Positions 27,770 to 35,732 of a DNA stretch of 35,732 nucleotides are shown in pieces. Numbering within the stretch: the first letter of the stretch is position 1; each line of letters opens with the position of its first letter. A program made the translations under genes and the position numbers. Source of the DNA: Glaciecola sp. HTCC2999 (GTDB lineage: Bacteria; Pseudomonadota; Gammaproteobacteria; Enterobacterales; Alteromonadaceae); assembly GCF_000155775.1 (NCBI RefSeq), contig NZ_DS989810.1, forward strand, positions 598,968 to 634,699. The letters are read 5' to 3'. The notes beneath the pieces are model-generated. The model was not told the origin of the DNA. It ran no database searches and worked only from the letters and a program-made list of their open reading frames with translations.

Positions 27770-30274
27770 CTACGGTTTTGGTTTTAATGTGCCTGATACC
27801 ACTGATGTACCAAAGGTACTTTGTAGTTTTTGTAGTTCAGGATTTGAATTTAAAATAGATTGTGCATATTCATTGCGGATTTGATTAATATGCATTTGTA
27901 AGGCATAAGGCGTATTAATGGGCTCACCAAAACTCACCTGCAATGTGATCGACGTATCGAAAAATACCGACAAAGCCTCTGCCAATGCGTTAACGGACGT
28001 TTCATTGTGTAAGTGAGCTTTATCTTGACCTAACAATAAAGTAACTACATCGCCTTCTCGACTAAATGATGCATGAATCGCTAACTGTTTATTTAAACCT
28101 GTCAAATTCAATTGACCAATGACATTCGTCCACTCATCAATCTGAGCTGCGCTCGTCAACTTATCACCATTAGGTAAAATCGCTTGTAAACCCTGCACAT
28201 CAACTTTTTGTACAGTCACTTTGACTAATTCTGAGTTATCGACCAACCCCATTTTTGATGGGTCACGTTCTGGCTGAGAAAGTGATTCGGCCTGAACCTC
28301 TGGTTCGGTTTGTATAGTAGGAGCTGACATTATAGGAGTCGTATTTAACTCTGGTACTGTTTGCGAATCTGCAACTGCATCCAACTGCATCTCAAACAAC
28401 TCTGGTTTAAGCTCCATTTCTGGCTTTGATTCACCTTTGTGCTCAGCAACAATTGGGGTTTCACTGTCTAGCTTATTTATCGATGCTTTTTCAACAAGAC
28501 TTTCGTTGCTTTCGTTACTCGGAGAATCCGTGTTGAGATCGTCACTTAATGCTAATAGGTCATCAATAGCATTACTCGCAACTGTATTTATTTGTGGTTG
28601 ACTTTCCTGTTCAACTTGCACATCAATAGGCACGTCTGAATAGTCATCATTCATATAGGCTTCTGGAGGTAGCGATTGCTCATCGAATTGCGATGGATGC
28701 ATCTCATGGGCTTCATGCATGATCTCAGCTTGTTCTTGAAACATCGCAGATTCATCCGGACCTTGAAGTGTTGATACCGAAACTTGAGGCTGCTCTGGCT
28801 CTGGCTCTGGCTCTGGCTCTGAAAACATATCGTTCATGACCGCTGAGAAATCAACTTTTTCTGCACTATTTTCTTCATCTTCGACAATGACAGAAACTGG
28901 CTCTTTAACAGGTTCAGGAGCAGTTGTAGGTTCTGGATCAATTTCTTCCCTTACCTCTGACTGATAAGGAACAATTGTCTCTGGCTGAGCCTTTGGATCA
29001 ACTGCAGATTCAGACTCAATCATCGGGTTTGTAGTACTTTTAGGCTCTTGCTCTATAACTGGCGCTTCTAGTATGGTGGGCTCAGGCGAAACGACTTCAG
29101 GTTCTGCGGCGAATGTCACCATCTCACCTACCTCAGCAATATGATTTTGCATATCTGTTTTAATGATATCAACAAAACCATCAATAGGAGTCACTGGTGT
29201 GAACGCTAACATGCGTAATAACACCATTTCAAAACCACTGCGACCATCCATGCTGTGAGGCAAATCTTGTTTACCGTTCAATGCCATTTGATATAGTAAC
29301 TGTACATGTTCTTTAGAGATTGACCCGGCAAGTTTATAGATAGCACGTGCAGAGATCGTCTCTAACTTGCACACTTCTGGTACCACTTGGGTCATTGCAA
29401 TTTGGTGTAATAGGCTCATTAGCTCATCGAGCACATGTGCATAATTCGGTGATGTTTGCGCTAACGATTCTACTTGTTCAAAAACAGCAATTTTATCTCC
29501 TTCTATCATACTGTGAAGTATTTTGAGAATTTGATTTTTATCCATCAACCCCAACATATCAGAGACAACGACGGTACTGATTTGGTTATTACCTTGAGCA
29601 ATAGCTTGGTCAGTCAAACTTAATGCATCTCGCATACTACCATTAGCAGCACGGGCTAATTGAGCCAATGCGGCAGGTTCATGATTAATATGCTCTTGAG
29701 TTAACACATGAGATAGTTGCTGTTGTATTTGTTCGCGCGATAACGCTTTTAAGTTGAACTGTAAACAACGAGATAAAATCGTTACAGGTAATTTTTGTGG
29801 ATCTGTAGTGGCCAGTAAAAATTTCACATGTGGAGGCGGCTCTTCAAGCGTTTTTAATAACGCGTTGAAACTATGCTTAGATAGCATATGCACTTCATCA
29901 ATCAGATAAACTTTATAATCGCCCTGCGTCGGGCGGTATTGGACATTGTCTAATAGCTCTCTAGTATCATCCACTTTAGTGCGGGAGGCTGCATCGATTT
30001 CAAGTAAGTCGACAAAACGACCTTGCTCAATATCTCTGCAAGTACCGCATTCACCGCATGGGTTAGCACTTAATCCGGTATCACAGTTGAGGCTTTTAGC
30101 AAAAATTCGAGCTATCGTTGTCTTACCGACACCTCGAGTGCCAGTGAATAAATAGGCATGATGGAGGCGATTATTATCCAATGCATTAGATATTGCAGTC
30201 ACCACATGCTCTTGTCCTACAAGTTCGGAAAACTTATTCGGACGCCATTTCCGTGCTAGGACTTGATAGCTCAT
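27770..30274 (-). CDS. dnaX: DNA polymerase III subunit tau/gamma
   Basis: The clamp-loader motor and replisome organiser. Residues 1-~370 hold the AAA+ module: Walker A GTRGVGKT at 45-52, zinc site C64/C73/C76/C79, Walker B LIDEVHM with D126/E127, and sensor SRC at 168-170. A long acidic Pro/Glu/Ser-rich linker spans about 380-670 and includes an EPEPEPEPE run. The last ~164 residues form the tau-specific domain that contacts polymerase alpha. At 834 residues it is far longer than E. coli tau (643), and the extra length is in the linker. No A-AAA-AAG slippery heptamer, which makes gamma in E. coli, was seen. It starts six bases after apt. Confidence 0.96.
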   Translation of the reverse strand: MSYQVLARKWRPNKFSELVGQEHVVTAISNALDNNRLHHAYLFTGTRGVGKTTIARIFAKSLNCDTGLSANPCGECGTCRDIEQGRFVDLLEIDAASRTKVDDTRELLDNVQYRPTQGDYKVYLIDEVHMLSKHSFNALLKTLEEPPPHVKFLLATTDPQKLPVTILSRCLQFNLKALSREQIQQQLSHVLTQEHINHEPAALAQLARAANGSMRDALSLTDQAIAQGNNQISTVVVSDMLGLMDKNQILKILHSMIEGDKIAVFEQVESLAQTSPNYAHVLDELMSLLHQIAMTQVVPEVCKLETISARAIYKLAGSISKEHVQLLYQMALNGKQDLPHSMDGRSGFEMVLLRMLAFTPVTPIDGFVDIIKTDMQNHIAEVGEMVTFAAEPEVVSPEPTILEAPVIEQEPKSTTNPMIESESAVDPKAQPETIVPYQSEVREEIDPEPTTAPEPVKEPVSVIVEDEENSAEKVDFSAVMNDMFSEPEPEPEPEQPQVSVSTLQGPDESAMFQEQAEIMHEAHEMHPSQFDEQSLPPEAYMNDDYSDVPIDVQVEQESQPQINTVASNAIDDLLALSDDLNTDSPSNESNESLVEKASINKLDSETPIVAEHKGESKPEMELKPELFEMQLDAVADSQTVPELNTTPIMSAPTIQTEPEVQAESLSQPERDPSKMGLVDNSELVKVTVQKVDVQGLQAILPNGDKLTSAAQIDEWTNVIGQLNLTGLNKQLAIHASFSREGDVVTLLLGQDKAHLHNETSVNALAEALSVFFDTSITLQVSFGEPINTPYALQMHINQIRNEYAQSILNSNPELQKLQSTFGTSVVSGTLKPKP
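28793..28821 (-). repeat. Hexanucleotide tandem repeat in dnaX
   Basis: Four perfect GGCTCT units (28797-28820, + strand) with a partial CTCT unit before and a G after. On the coding strand they encode alternating Glu-Pro in the acidic tau linker. Unit changes would keep the frame and only alter linker length. Confidence 0.85.
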
Positions 30275-30280
30275 AGTAAA

Positions 30281-30817
30281 TTAATCGCCTTCAAATTCGC
30301 AAATCGCGTAAGGAGTAATCCCAGCCTCTTTGAGTTTTTGTTCACCGCCAATATCGGGCAATGAAATCACAAAGCCAGCATGTTCAACCACACCACCTAA
30401 GCGTTTAATCAGATTGGCAGTAGCGATCATAGTGCCACCTGTTGCGAGTAAATCATCTATCATTAACACACGTTCACCAGGGTTTATGGCATCTTGGTGG
30501 ATCTCAAGATTATCAGTACCATATTCAAGTTCATATGCTTCAGTGATTGTTGCGCGGGGAAGCTTTCCAGGTTTACGTACAGGGATAAAACCAATCCCCA
30601 TAGACAATGCTAAAGGCGCACCAAATAGAAAACCACGAGCTTCAGTGCCTGCAATTTTGTCAAATTTAAATGACTTATAATGTTCAGCCATCAATTCAAT
30701 ACATTGATTAAAAGCTTCATGGTCCTCTAAGACACTTGTGACGTCACGAAACATAATCCCTGGCTTTGGGTAATCCGGAATAGTTTTAATAACCGATTTA
30801 ATATATTTGCCCGACAA
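30281..30817 (-). CDS. apt: Adenine phosphoribosyltransferase
   Basis: Apt salvages adenine with PRPP to AMP. The 178-residue protein has [20 protein letters not shown] at the N-terminus, [14 protein letters not shown], the flexible loop [20 protein letters not shown], and the PRPP motif [13 protein letters not shown] (~115-127). The only usable start is TTG at 30817: an in-frame TGA lies two codons upstream, AAGGG is correctly spaced, and homology begins within a few residues. E. coli Apt is about five residues longer at the N-terminus. It lies 18 bases after a small membrane-protein gene and six before dnaX. Confidence 0.95.
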   Translation of the reverse strand: MSGKYIKSVIKTIPDYPKPGIMFRDVTSVLEDHEAFNQCIELMAEHYKSFKFDKIAGTEARGFLFGAPLALSMGIGFIPVRKPGKLPRATITEAYELEYGTDNLEIHQDAINPGERVLMIDDLLATGGTMIATANLIKRLGGVVEHAGFVISLPDIGGEQKLKEAGITPYAICEFEGD

Positions 30818-30835
30818 AATTCACCCTTATTATTT

Positions 30836-30964
30836 TTATTTTGAGAAATAGAATACGAACCAACCGCAAATTACGTTTAATAACGGTAATGCTACTAACA
30901 TGCCAATAGCAGCTAAAAAATACCAAACGTTGAATGGGTCTTTGAAATTTGAATCAGATGACAT
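30836..30964 (-). CDS. 42-residue single-pass membrane micro-protein upstream of apt
   Basis: An ATG-to-TAA frame of 43 codons. The product begins MSSDSNFKDPFNVWYFLAAI and continues as one hydrophobic segment (about 14-40, with GMLVALPLLNVICGWFVFYF) ending SK. GGAG at 30973-30976 sits eight bases before the ATG. A perfect TATAAT on the minus strand at 31012-31017 could serve as -10, though no good -35 was seen. It ends 18 bases before apt on the same strand, so co-transcription is likely. The polar N-terminus, one helix and a good ribosome-binding site argue it is real. Function unknown; I recognise no family. Confidence 0.75.
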   Translation of the reverse strand: MSSDSNFKDPFNVWYFLAAIGMLVALPLLNVICGWFVFYFSK

Positions 30965-31099
30965 TGTACTACTCCATGGATGTACGTAAATATAAAGTTT
31001 TAATGCGACTAATTATAAAGGGAACAAGGTTAAAAATATAGCCTTTATCCCTAATAGTCTAATAGGTAAATATCTGCAAAGTAGCCATTTAAATAGTGA

Positions 31100-31942
31100 T
31101 TAATCAATAACCGATAATGTTGCTTGATATCCCGTATATTTTCGTATGTTTATTACACGATTATTATCTAACATCCAATATTGGCCTTTGATACCTAAAA
31201 GTGTACCGGTAAATGAAGGTTCTTTATCTAAGTTAAGTGATGTGATTTTTTCTGGATATTGAGTAACAGGATAATGAATGTCGATTGTCTCATGCTCTAC
31301 ATCTTGAACTGCGAGTAAGCCATAATCATTTCTAATTGTTTGAATTTGCGGAGCGATTGCAGTTTTCATTTCTTCTTTTAAAGCCTTGAGATCTAGTTTT
31401 TCAGGTTCACCTTTAAGCATCAAACGCCAGTTTGTTTTATCCGAAATAAATGACTTACAGGCCGTCTCGACCAAACCACTCATTAACCGGTTACTTACAC
31501 GATACAAGACAATCGCTTGAGAAGCGCCTTGATCCATCCAACGAGAGGATACGTTGCCATGAATTTGACGAGTTATCCCCACTTTACTTTGACCCGTGTT
31601 AGCAAGATAAACAAAGTGAGTGTTAAAGCAATGTGCCTCACCCCATTGTGGTTCTCGACAAGTTCCTTGGGAATAATGACATTGTTCAGGCTTCATAATA
31701 CAGTCATCACATTGCGCCAATGCCCGCATACAATTGAAACAAAATCCTTGAGAGTAACTTTTATTAGTTTGTGTGCCACAATGAATACAGTTAATTTGCG
31801 CTAAATTCGTTAAGGTCAATTTTCGTCCAATCAGCGAATTCATTTCCACTAGATGCTCACCAATAGGTAAGGTGTATTGGACATGGTGTTCAGTGTCTGC
31901 ATGAACATGCATTTTGGCTAACGCGCCTGTATATTGAGTCAT
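31100..31942 (-). CDS. DUF2797 domain-containing protein
   Basis: A 280-residue protein matching DUF2797, of unknown function. A cysteine-rich block at ~52-105 holds CIHC, CFNC and CDDC pairs (C52/C55, C68/C71, C78/C81) plus C88, C95 and C105, likely metal-binding. It is followed by FVYLANTGQSKVGITR, which resembles the first strand of a GIY-YIG nuclease fold (inference). AAAGGT precedes the ATG. It lies 18 bases after rimB on the same strand, so it probably belongs to the rimK transcription unit. Confidence 0.85.
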   Translation of the reverse strand: MTQYTGALAKMHVHADTEHHVQYTLPIGEHLVEMNSLIGRKLTLTNLAQINCIHCGTQTNKSYSQGFCFNCMRALAQCDDCIMKPEQCHYSQGTCREPQWGEAHCFNTHFVYLANTGQSKVGITRQIHGNVSSRWMDQGASQAIVLYRVSNRLMSGLVETACKSFISDKTNWRLMLKGEPEKLDLKALKEEMKTAIAPQIQTIRNDYGLLAVQDVEHETIDIHYPVTQYPEKITSLNLDKEPSFTGTLLGIKGQYWMLDNNRVINIRKYTGYQATLSVID

Positions 31943-31960
31943 TATTTACCTTTTTTGTGC

Positions 31961-32383
31961 TTAGCCTAAACGGTACTGGCATTCAGGATCGACGATAAAT
32001 CGACCTTTCATAGCCTCTCTTCCTAATAACATACGATATGTCATGGTCGAACGATCCGTCAATGTTAGCCTTATTTTCCAACTTTTATTAGCCATGCTAA
32101 TTTTTGTGTGGATAACGTATCGACGTTGCTTAGTCGCAGTTGAACTTTTAACCCGTTTAATATCAACTACTTTAGCTTCTTTGCGTACTATTTCGTCAAT
32201 ATCATAAACATCTGGATGGATATCAAACGAAATCCACATAACATTGTCTTTCGTAAACTCTTTAATATTATCCACATGTAAAGATGACGTTTTAGCCCCT
32301 GTATCAACACGAACATGTAAGCCTTCGATCCCTAATTGGGGTAAATCACATTTTTCTAATGAGCCGATTACTATTTTTTTCAT
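31961..32383 (-). CDS. rimB: RimB-like retropepsin-type protein (ATP-dependent zinc protease family)
   Basis: A 140-residue member of the family annotated as putative ATP-dependent zinc protease, with a retropepsin-like fold. The active-site-like motif VRVDTGAKTSSLH (D27) and the terminal LGREAMKGRFIVDP are diagnostic. In Pseudomonas, RimB works with RimK and RimA in glutamate-tail editing of ribosomal protein S6. Here it sits in the same operon as rimK, five bases after the zinc hydrolase gene, which supports that role. The start has only AAAGACT as a weak ribosome-binding site, so coupling is likely. Confidence 0.85.
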   Translation of the reverse strand: MKKIVIGSLEKCDLPQLGIEGLHVRVDTGAKTSSLHVDNIKEFTKDNVMWISFDIHPDVYDIDEIVRKEAKVVDIKRVKSSTATKQRRYVIHTKISMANKSWKIRLTLTDRSTMTYRMLLGREAMKGRFIVDPECQYRLG

Positions 32384-32388
32384 AGTCT

Positions 32389-33435
32389 TTAATCAGTTAT
32401 TGGATTAGGATTTTCTTCCAGATCCAGTTTATCTTGGAGCAATTCAACATGCTCAGCCACGAAATTCGGTTTTGAAAAATAAGCAATATGGTACATTGCT
32501 TCTCCCTCTTGTGTTAGAGGGATATTTTGCTTACCAATTACAACACCTTCATTATAAGAAACAATGGTATCAAGTAGAGTGCCAAACGGGTCAGAAATCG
32601 TAGCGAGCACATCACCTTTACCAACATGATCACCTAATTGCGCGACATGATTAACAAAGCCGCTTTCACTAGCTCGCACCCAGCCACTTTGCCGCGCAAT
32701 AAATAATCGTACTTGTTTACCTGAACCTTTGCGCTTATTTAACATACCTATTTCGCGCATCACGTTAATGATACCTTTGACCCCTGCGCGAATAGAGAAC
32801 TCATCATAGCGAAGTGCTTCACCCGCTTCATATAAAATAACTTTAACACCACGCTCTGATGCAGCTTGCCTGAGTGAGTTATCACGCTCTTCAGCATTAA
32901 GTAACACAGGCATACCAAAAGCTTTAGCCGCTGCTAAGGTTTCTGGATCATCTAAATTGGCCCGTATTTGGGGTAAATTACTGCGATGTATCGCACCAGT
33001 ATGGAGATCAATACCATAATCACAGTGAGTCACAATTTCATTTAAAAACAAATGTGCAATACGACCTGCAAGTGAACCTTTTCTACTCCCAGGGAAACTT
33101 CGATTCAAATCTCGCCGATCCGGTAAATAACGAGATTGGTTCAAAACACCATATACATTCACCATCGGAACGACAATTAACGTACCGCGCAAAGTTTTAA
33201 TAGATTTACTTTTAAGTAAACGGCTAACAATTTCAATTCCATTGAGTTCATCTCCATGAATAGCAGCGCTTACAAATAATGTCGGTCCAGGTCGTTTACC
33301 GCGCTGGACATGCACTGGTATAGACATTTGTGTATTGGTATATAAAAGTGGCATAGGTAACTCAATACGCTTAGTTTCACCCGCATTTATTGTGACACCA
33401 CCAATGGTAATTGGAGCAATAGAGGCTCTTGTCAT
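32389..33435 (-). CDS. Succinylglutamate desuccinylase/aspartoacylase-family zinc hydrolase
   Basis: A 348-residue M14-like carboxypeptidase-fold enzyme. Zinc ligands are H60 and E63 (AAIHGDELNG) and H145 (DLHTGA). RDLNRSFPG at 108-116 is the substrate-binding segment, and a Glu in ILYEAGEA (E203/E206) is the likely catalytic base. A C-terminal beta domain (~245-330) resembles a biotinyl/lipoyl-like fold. It lies between rimK and rimB. This position suggests it acts on glutamylated protein or a small glutamyl product, but the substrate is inferred, not shown. True AstE of arginine catabolism would be near other ast genes, which are absent. Confidence 0.82.
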   Translation of the reverse strand: MTRASIAPITIGGVTINAGETKRIELPMPLLYTNTQMSIPVHVQRGKRPGPTLFVSAAIHGDELNGIEIVSRLLKSKSIKTLRGTLIVVPMVNVYGVLNQSRYLPDRRDLNRSFPGSRKGSLAGRIAHLFLNEIVTHCDYGIDLHTGAIHRSNLPQIRANLDDPETLAAAKAFGMPVLLNAEERDNSLRQAASERGVKVILYEAGEALRYDEFSIRAGVKGIINVMREIGMLNKRKGSGKQVRLFIARQSGWVRASESGFVNHVAQLGDHVGKGDVLATISDPFGTLLDTIVSYNEGVVIGKQNIPLTQEGEAMYHIAYFSKPNFVAEHVELLQDKLDLEENPNPITD

Positions 33436-33448
33436 CTGTCGTTATATC

Positions 33449-34354
33449 CTAACCTTTACCTATTGTTTTGGTTTTATGTGGTTTTGCGTGTTTCACAATA
33501 TGCTCAATAACCATAGTAGCTACATCTTTTCCGGTCGCTTTTTCGATACCTTCCAAACCAGGTGATGAATTCACTTCCATTACTACTGGTCCATTATTTG
33601 AGCGTAATATATCAACACCCGCCATACCCAGCCCCATAGTTTTAGCAGCGTCAACAGCCGTTTTTCTTTCTTGAGGCGACAAACGAACAATACTTGCTGA
33701 TCCACCTCGATGTAAATTAGAACGAAACTCACCTGGCGCGGCTTGACGCTTCATTGCTGCAATAACTTTACCGCCTACCACTAAACAGCGAATATCGGCC
33801 CCGCCAGCTTCTTTAATATATTCTTGAACTAAGATGCTCGCATTGAGCCCCATAAATGCTTCGATAATAGCTTCGGCAGTTTTGGACGTTTCCGCTAAAA
33901 CCACTCCAATACCTTGAGTACCCTCTAATAGTTTAATAACCACTGGTGCACCACCAACGTTCTTAATTAAATCATCAATTTTGTCCGGATGATTAGCAAA
34001 GCCTGTGCGAGGCATACCTATACCTTTTCTCGATAACAGTTGTAGCGAACGTAATTTGTCTCGCGATCGGCTGATCGCAACAGATTCGTTAATACTATAA
34101 GTACCCATCATTTCAAACTGTCTTACCACAGAGGTACCATAAAAGGTGACTGAAGCACCTATGCGTGGAATAACCGCATCATAGTAAGGTAATGGCTTCC
34201 CTTTGTATCTAACCGATGGTCGATTACTGGTAATATCCATATAACAATGCATAGTATCGATAACATCTATTTGATGACCAAGTGCTTCACCTGCTTCTTT
34301 TAATCGGCGAGTCGAATATAAATTACCATTTCTTGATAATATCGCAATACGCAT
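33449..34354 (-). CDS. rimK: Ribosomal protein S6 glutamate ligase RimK
   Basis: RimK is an ATP-grasp ligase that adds glutamates to the C-terminus of ribosomal protein S6 and can make poly-glutamate. The start at 34354 gives 301 residues (E. coli 300) beginning [10 protein letters not shown], with AGGACT about seven bases upstream; ten extra in-frame codons before it do not match the family. ATP-grasp motifs are [14 protein letters not shown] (~141-154), [19 protein letters not shown] and [17 protein letters not shown] with the metal-binding Glu/Asn. It heads the rimK-hydrolase-rimB unit. Confidence 0.96.
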   Translation of the reverse strand: MRIAILSRNGNLYSTRRLKEAGEALGHQIDVIDTMHCYMDITSNRPSVRYKGKPLPYYDAVIPRIGASVTFYGTSVVRQFEMMGTYSINESVAISRSRDKLRSLQLLSRKGIGMPRTGFANHPDKIDDLIKNVGGAPVVIKLLEGTQGIGVVLAETSKTAEAIIEAFMGLNASILVQEYIKEAGGADIRCLVVGGKVIAAMKRQAAPGEFRSNLHRGGSASIVRLSPQERKTAVDAAKTMGLGMAGVDILRSNNGPVVMEVNSSPGLEGIEKATGKDVATMVIEHIVKHAKPHKTKTIGKG

Positions 34355-34432
34355 TTCATAGTCCTGTTCTGTCAAAATTAACAACGATTTTAAGTACGCC
34401 TTTATACGCCTATTTTAAAATAACTCAAAATA

Positions 34433-34657
34433 TTATTTATAATAATCAGTGCATAGTATGTGATTTTTACTCGACTGTGTAGGTGGAATAAGACTATTGT
34501 GTAAATGGTTAATAAAACGATATTTTTTTACAGGGAATGGCCAGTGATATACTTTGTTATTAGATAAAACATAAGCAATATTATTTTTATTATAGATGTG
34601 ATGCTTATGCTTGATTGATTGATGCTTAAAGTGATCTTGCTGATAAAAGTTTGTCAT
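34433..34657 (-). CDS. Small His-rich hypothetical protein
   Basis: A 74-residue protein of unknown function, basic and rich in histidine (about ten His, including KHKHH near residue 16-20), with aromatic residues and a single Cys near the end. AAGGA lies six to seven bases before its ATG, a better ribosome-binding site than several known genes here. It lies between the rRNA terminator and rimK on the same strand. The stretch is AT-rich and no family is recognised, so a chance frame is possible. Confidence 0.5.
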   Translation of the reverse strand: MTNFYQQDHFKHQSIKHKHHIYNKNNIAYVLSNNKVYHWPFPVKKYRFINHLHNSLIPPTQSSKNHILCTDYYK

Positions 34658-34811
34658 TATATGTCCTTATTATGATTTACATTAAAAATGGTTTATTTTT
34701 ATAAAGGTTAGACGCTTATATAAAAATGTTAAGATGGACTAAAGGACAGAAATACTTCTCTATAATGAGGGAGGATAAAGGGCTTTTACCTTATTACTTT
34801 CTTTCACGCAT

Positions 34812-34840
34812 AAAAAAAGGCCTACCCTAAGGTAAGCCTT
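34812..34840 (-). terminator. rRNA operon terminator
   Basis: On the minus strand AGGCTTACC pairs with GGTAGGCCT (one G-U) around a four-base loop, followed by seven T. It lies 13 bases after the 5S 3' end. Confidence 0.92.
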
Positions 34841-34853
34841 TCTTCGTAATGGG

Positions 34854-34972
34854 AGCTTGGCGATGTGCTACTCTCACATGGGGAAGCCCCACACTACCAT
34901 CGCCGCTAATACGTTTCACTTCTGAGTTCGGAATGGAGTCAGGTGGTACCGTATCGCTATTGTCGCCAAGCA
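34854..34972 (-). rRNA. rrf: 5S ribosomal RNA
   Basis: About 119 bases on the minus strand. It contains the highly conserved CCGAACTCAGAAGTGAAAC segment and GATGGTAGTGTGGGG. The ends pair (GCTTGGCGA with TCGCCAAGC) as helix I. Ends are set by that helix and are accurate to one or two bases. Confidence 0.96.
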
Positions 34973-35141
34973 AAAACTGGTTTGATGTGATATCTGTCAT
35001 CAACATCATGTTCTTAACTAATTTGGAAAAAGCTATATAAAAGTATATTTAATGTCTGAGCGCTACTCTCATCTACATCTTGATTATCTTATTGTCACTA
35101 TCAAACGCAACCTAACTACTTTAAAGCAGCTTAGGCGTTGT
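34973..35141 (-). other. 23S-5S internal transcribed spacer
   Basis: About 169 bases with no tRNA gene. The part next to the 23S end can pair with 23S flanking sequence for processing, as usual. Nothing else is seen. Confidence 0.7.

Positions 35142-35732
<591 letters not shown>

Noticed and set aside
27770..30274. Programmed -1 frameshift in dnaX
   Set aside because: I looked for a run of six A followed by A or G on the coding strand and found only runs of five; without a heptamer and stem no frameshift can be claimed.
31015..31048. Inverted repeat ATAAAGG/CCTTTAT between DUF2797 and the micro-protein
   Set aside because: Seven base pairs with a 20-base loop and no T run; too weak for a terminator, and no known operator fits.
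34765..34830. 21-codon + strand frame behind a TATAAT before the rRNA terminator
   Set aside because: The TATAAT at 34761 has no usable -35, and the ATG lies within the TATAAT itself; the frame ends in the terminator hairpin.

Overview
The window looks like one contig of a marine-type gammaproteobacterium of the Alteromonadales/Shewanella kind, moderately AT-rich. This is inferred from gene content and order: rnfABCDGE-nth, hisGDCBHAFI(E), apt-dnaX-ybaB-recR-htpG-adk and a rimK/rimB cluster, with proteins closely resembling their E. coli and Vibrio counterparts. The right edge falls inside a 23S rRNA gene, a usual place for an assembly to break. The left edge falls inside rnfA. Genus cannot be fixed from the sequence alone.

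Layout. 1-5649 (+): the Rnf ion-translocating electron-transport complex (rnfA partial, then B, C, D, G, E, mostly overlapping) followed by nth. 5671-6838 (-): an ECF sigma factor and a membrane protein that is probably its anti-sigma partner. 7091-11650: single genes in mixed orientation (RNase T, a TauE/SafE permease, DUF2244, DUF2855 and a saccharopine-dehydrogenase-like oxidoreductase). 11643-12485 (-): two small unknown genes and a doubtful micro-ORF. 12644-20089 (+): the complete histidine operon, preceded by a promoter, a His-rich leader peptide and a full attenuator with alternative hairpins. 20109-20735 (+): an ibpA-type small heat-shock gene with a sigma-32-like promoter, a ROSE-like RNA thermometer covering its ribosome-binding site, and a strong terminator.

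20844-23811: an unknown membrane protein, a membrane-anchored MsrA-thioredoxin-MsrB fusion, and an ElaA-like acetyltransferase. 23896-30964 (-): adk, htpG, recR, ybaB, dnaX and apt, plus a 42-residue single-pass membrane protein just upstream of apt. htpG has its own sigma-32-like promoter, sharing both elements and the spacer length with the ibpA promoter. 31100-34657 (-): a small His-rich unknown gene, rimK, an AstE/aspartoacylase-like zinc hydrolase, rimB and a DUF2797 protein. 34812-35732 (-): the 3' end of an rRNA operon (23S partial, 5S, terminator), with no tRNA between 23S and 5S.

How it fits together. Most of the window is conserved core genome. I see no phage, insertion sequence, CRISPR array or defence island. 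The regulation is unusually legible: histidine attenuation, and a two-gene heat-shock regulon signature with transcriptional and RNA-thermometer control. The least explained elements are the MsrA-Trx-MsrB protein whose MsrB zinc cysteines are lost, the micro-protein before apt, the ECF pair, the His-rich protein before rimK and the small-gene group upstream of his.
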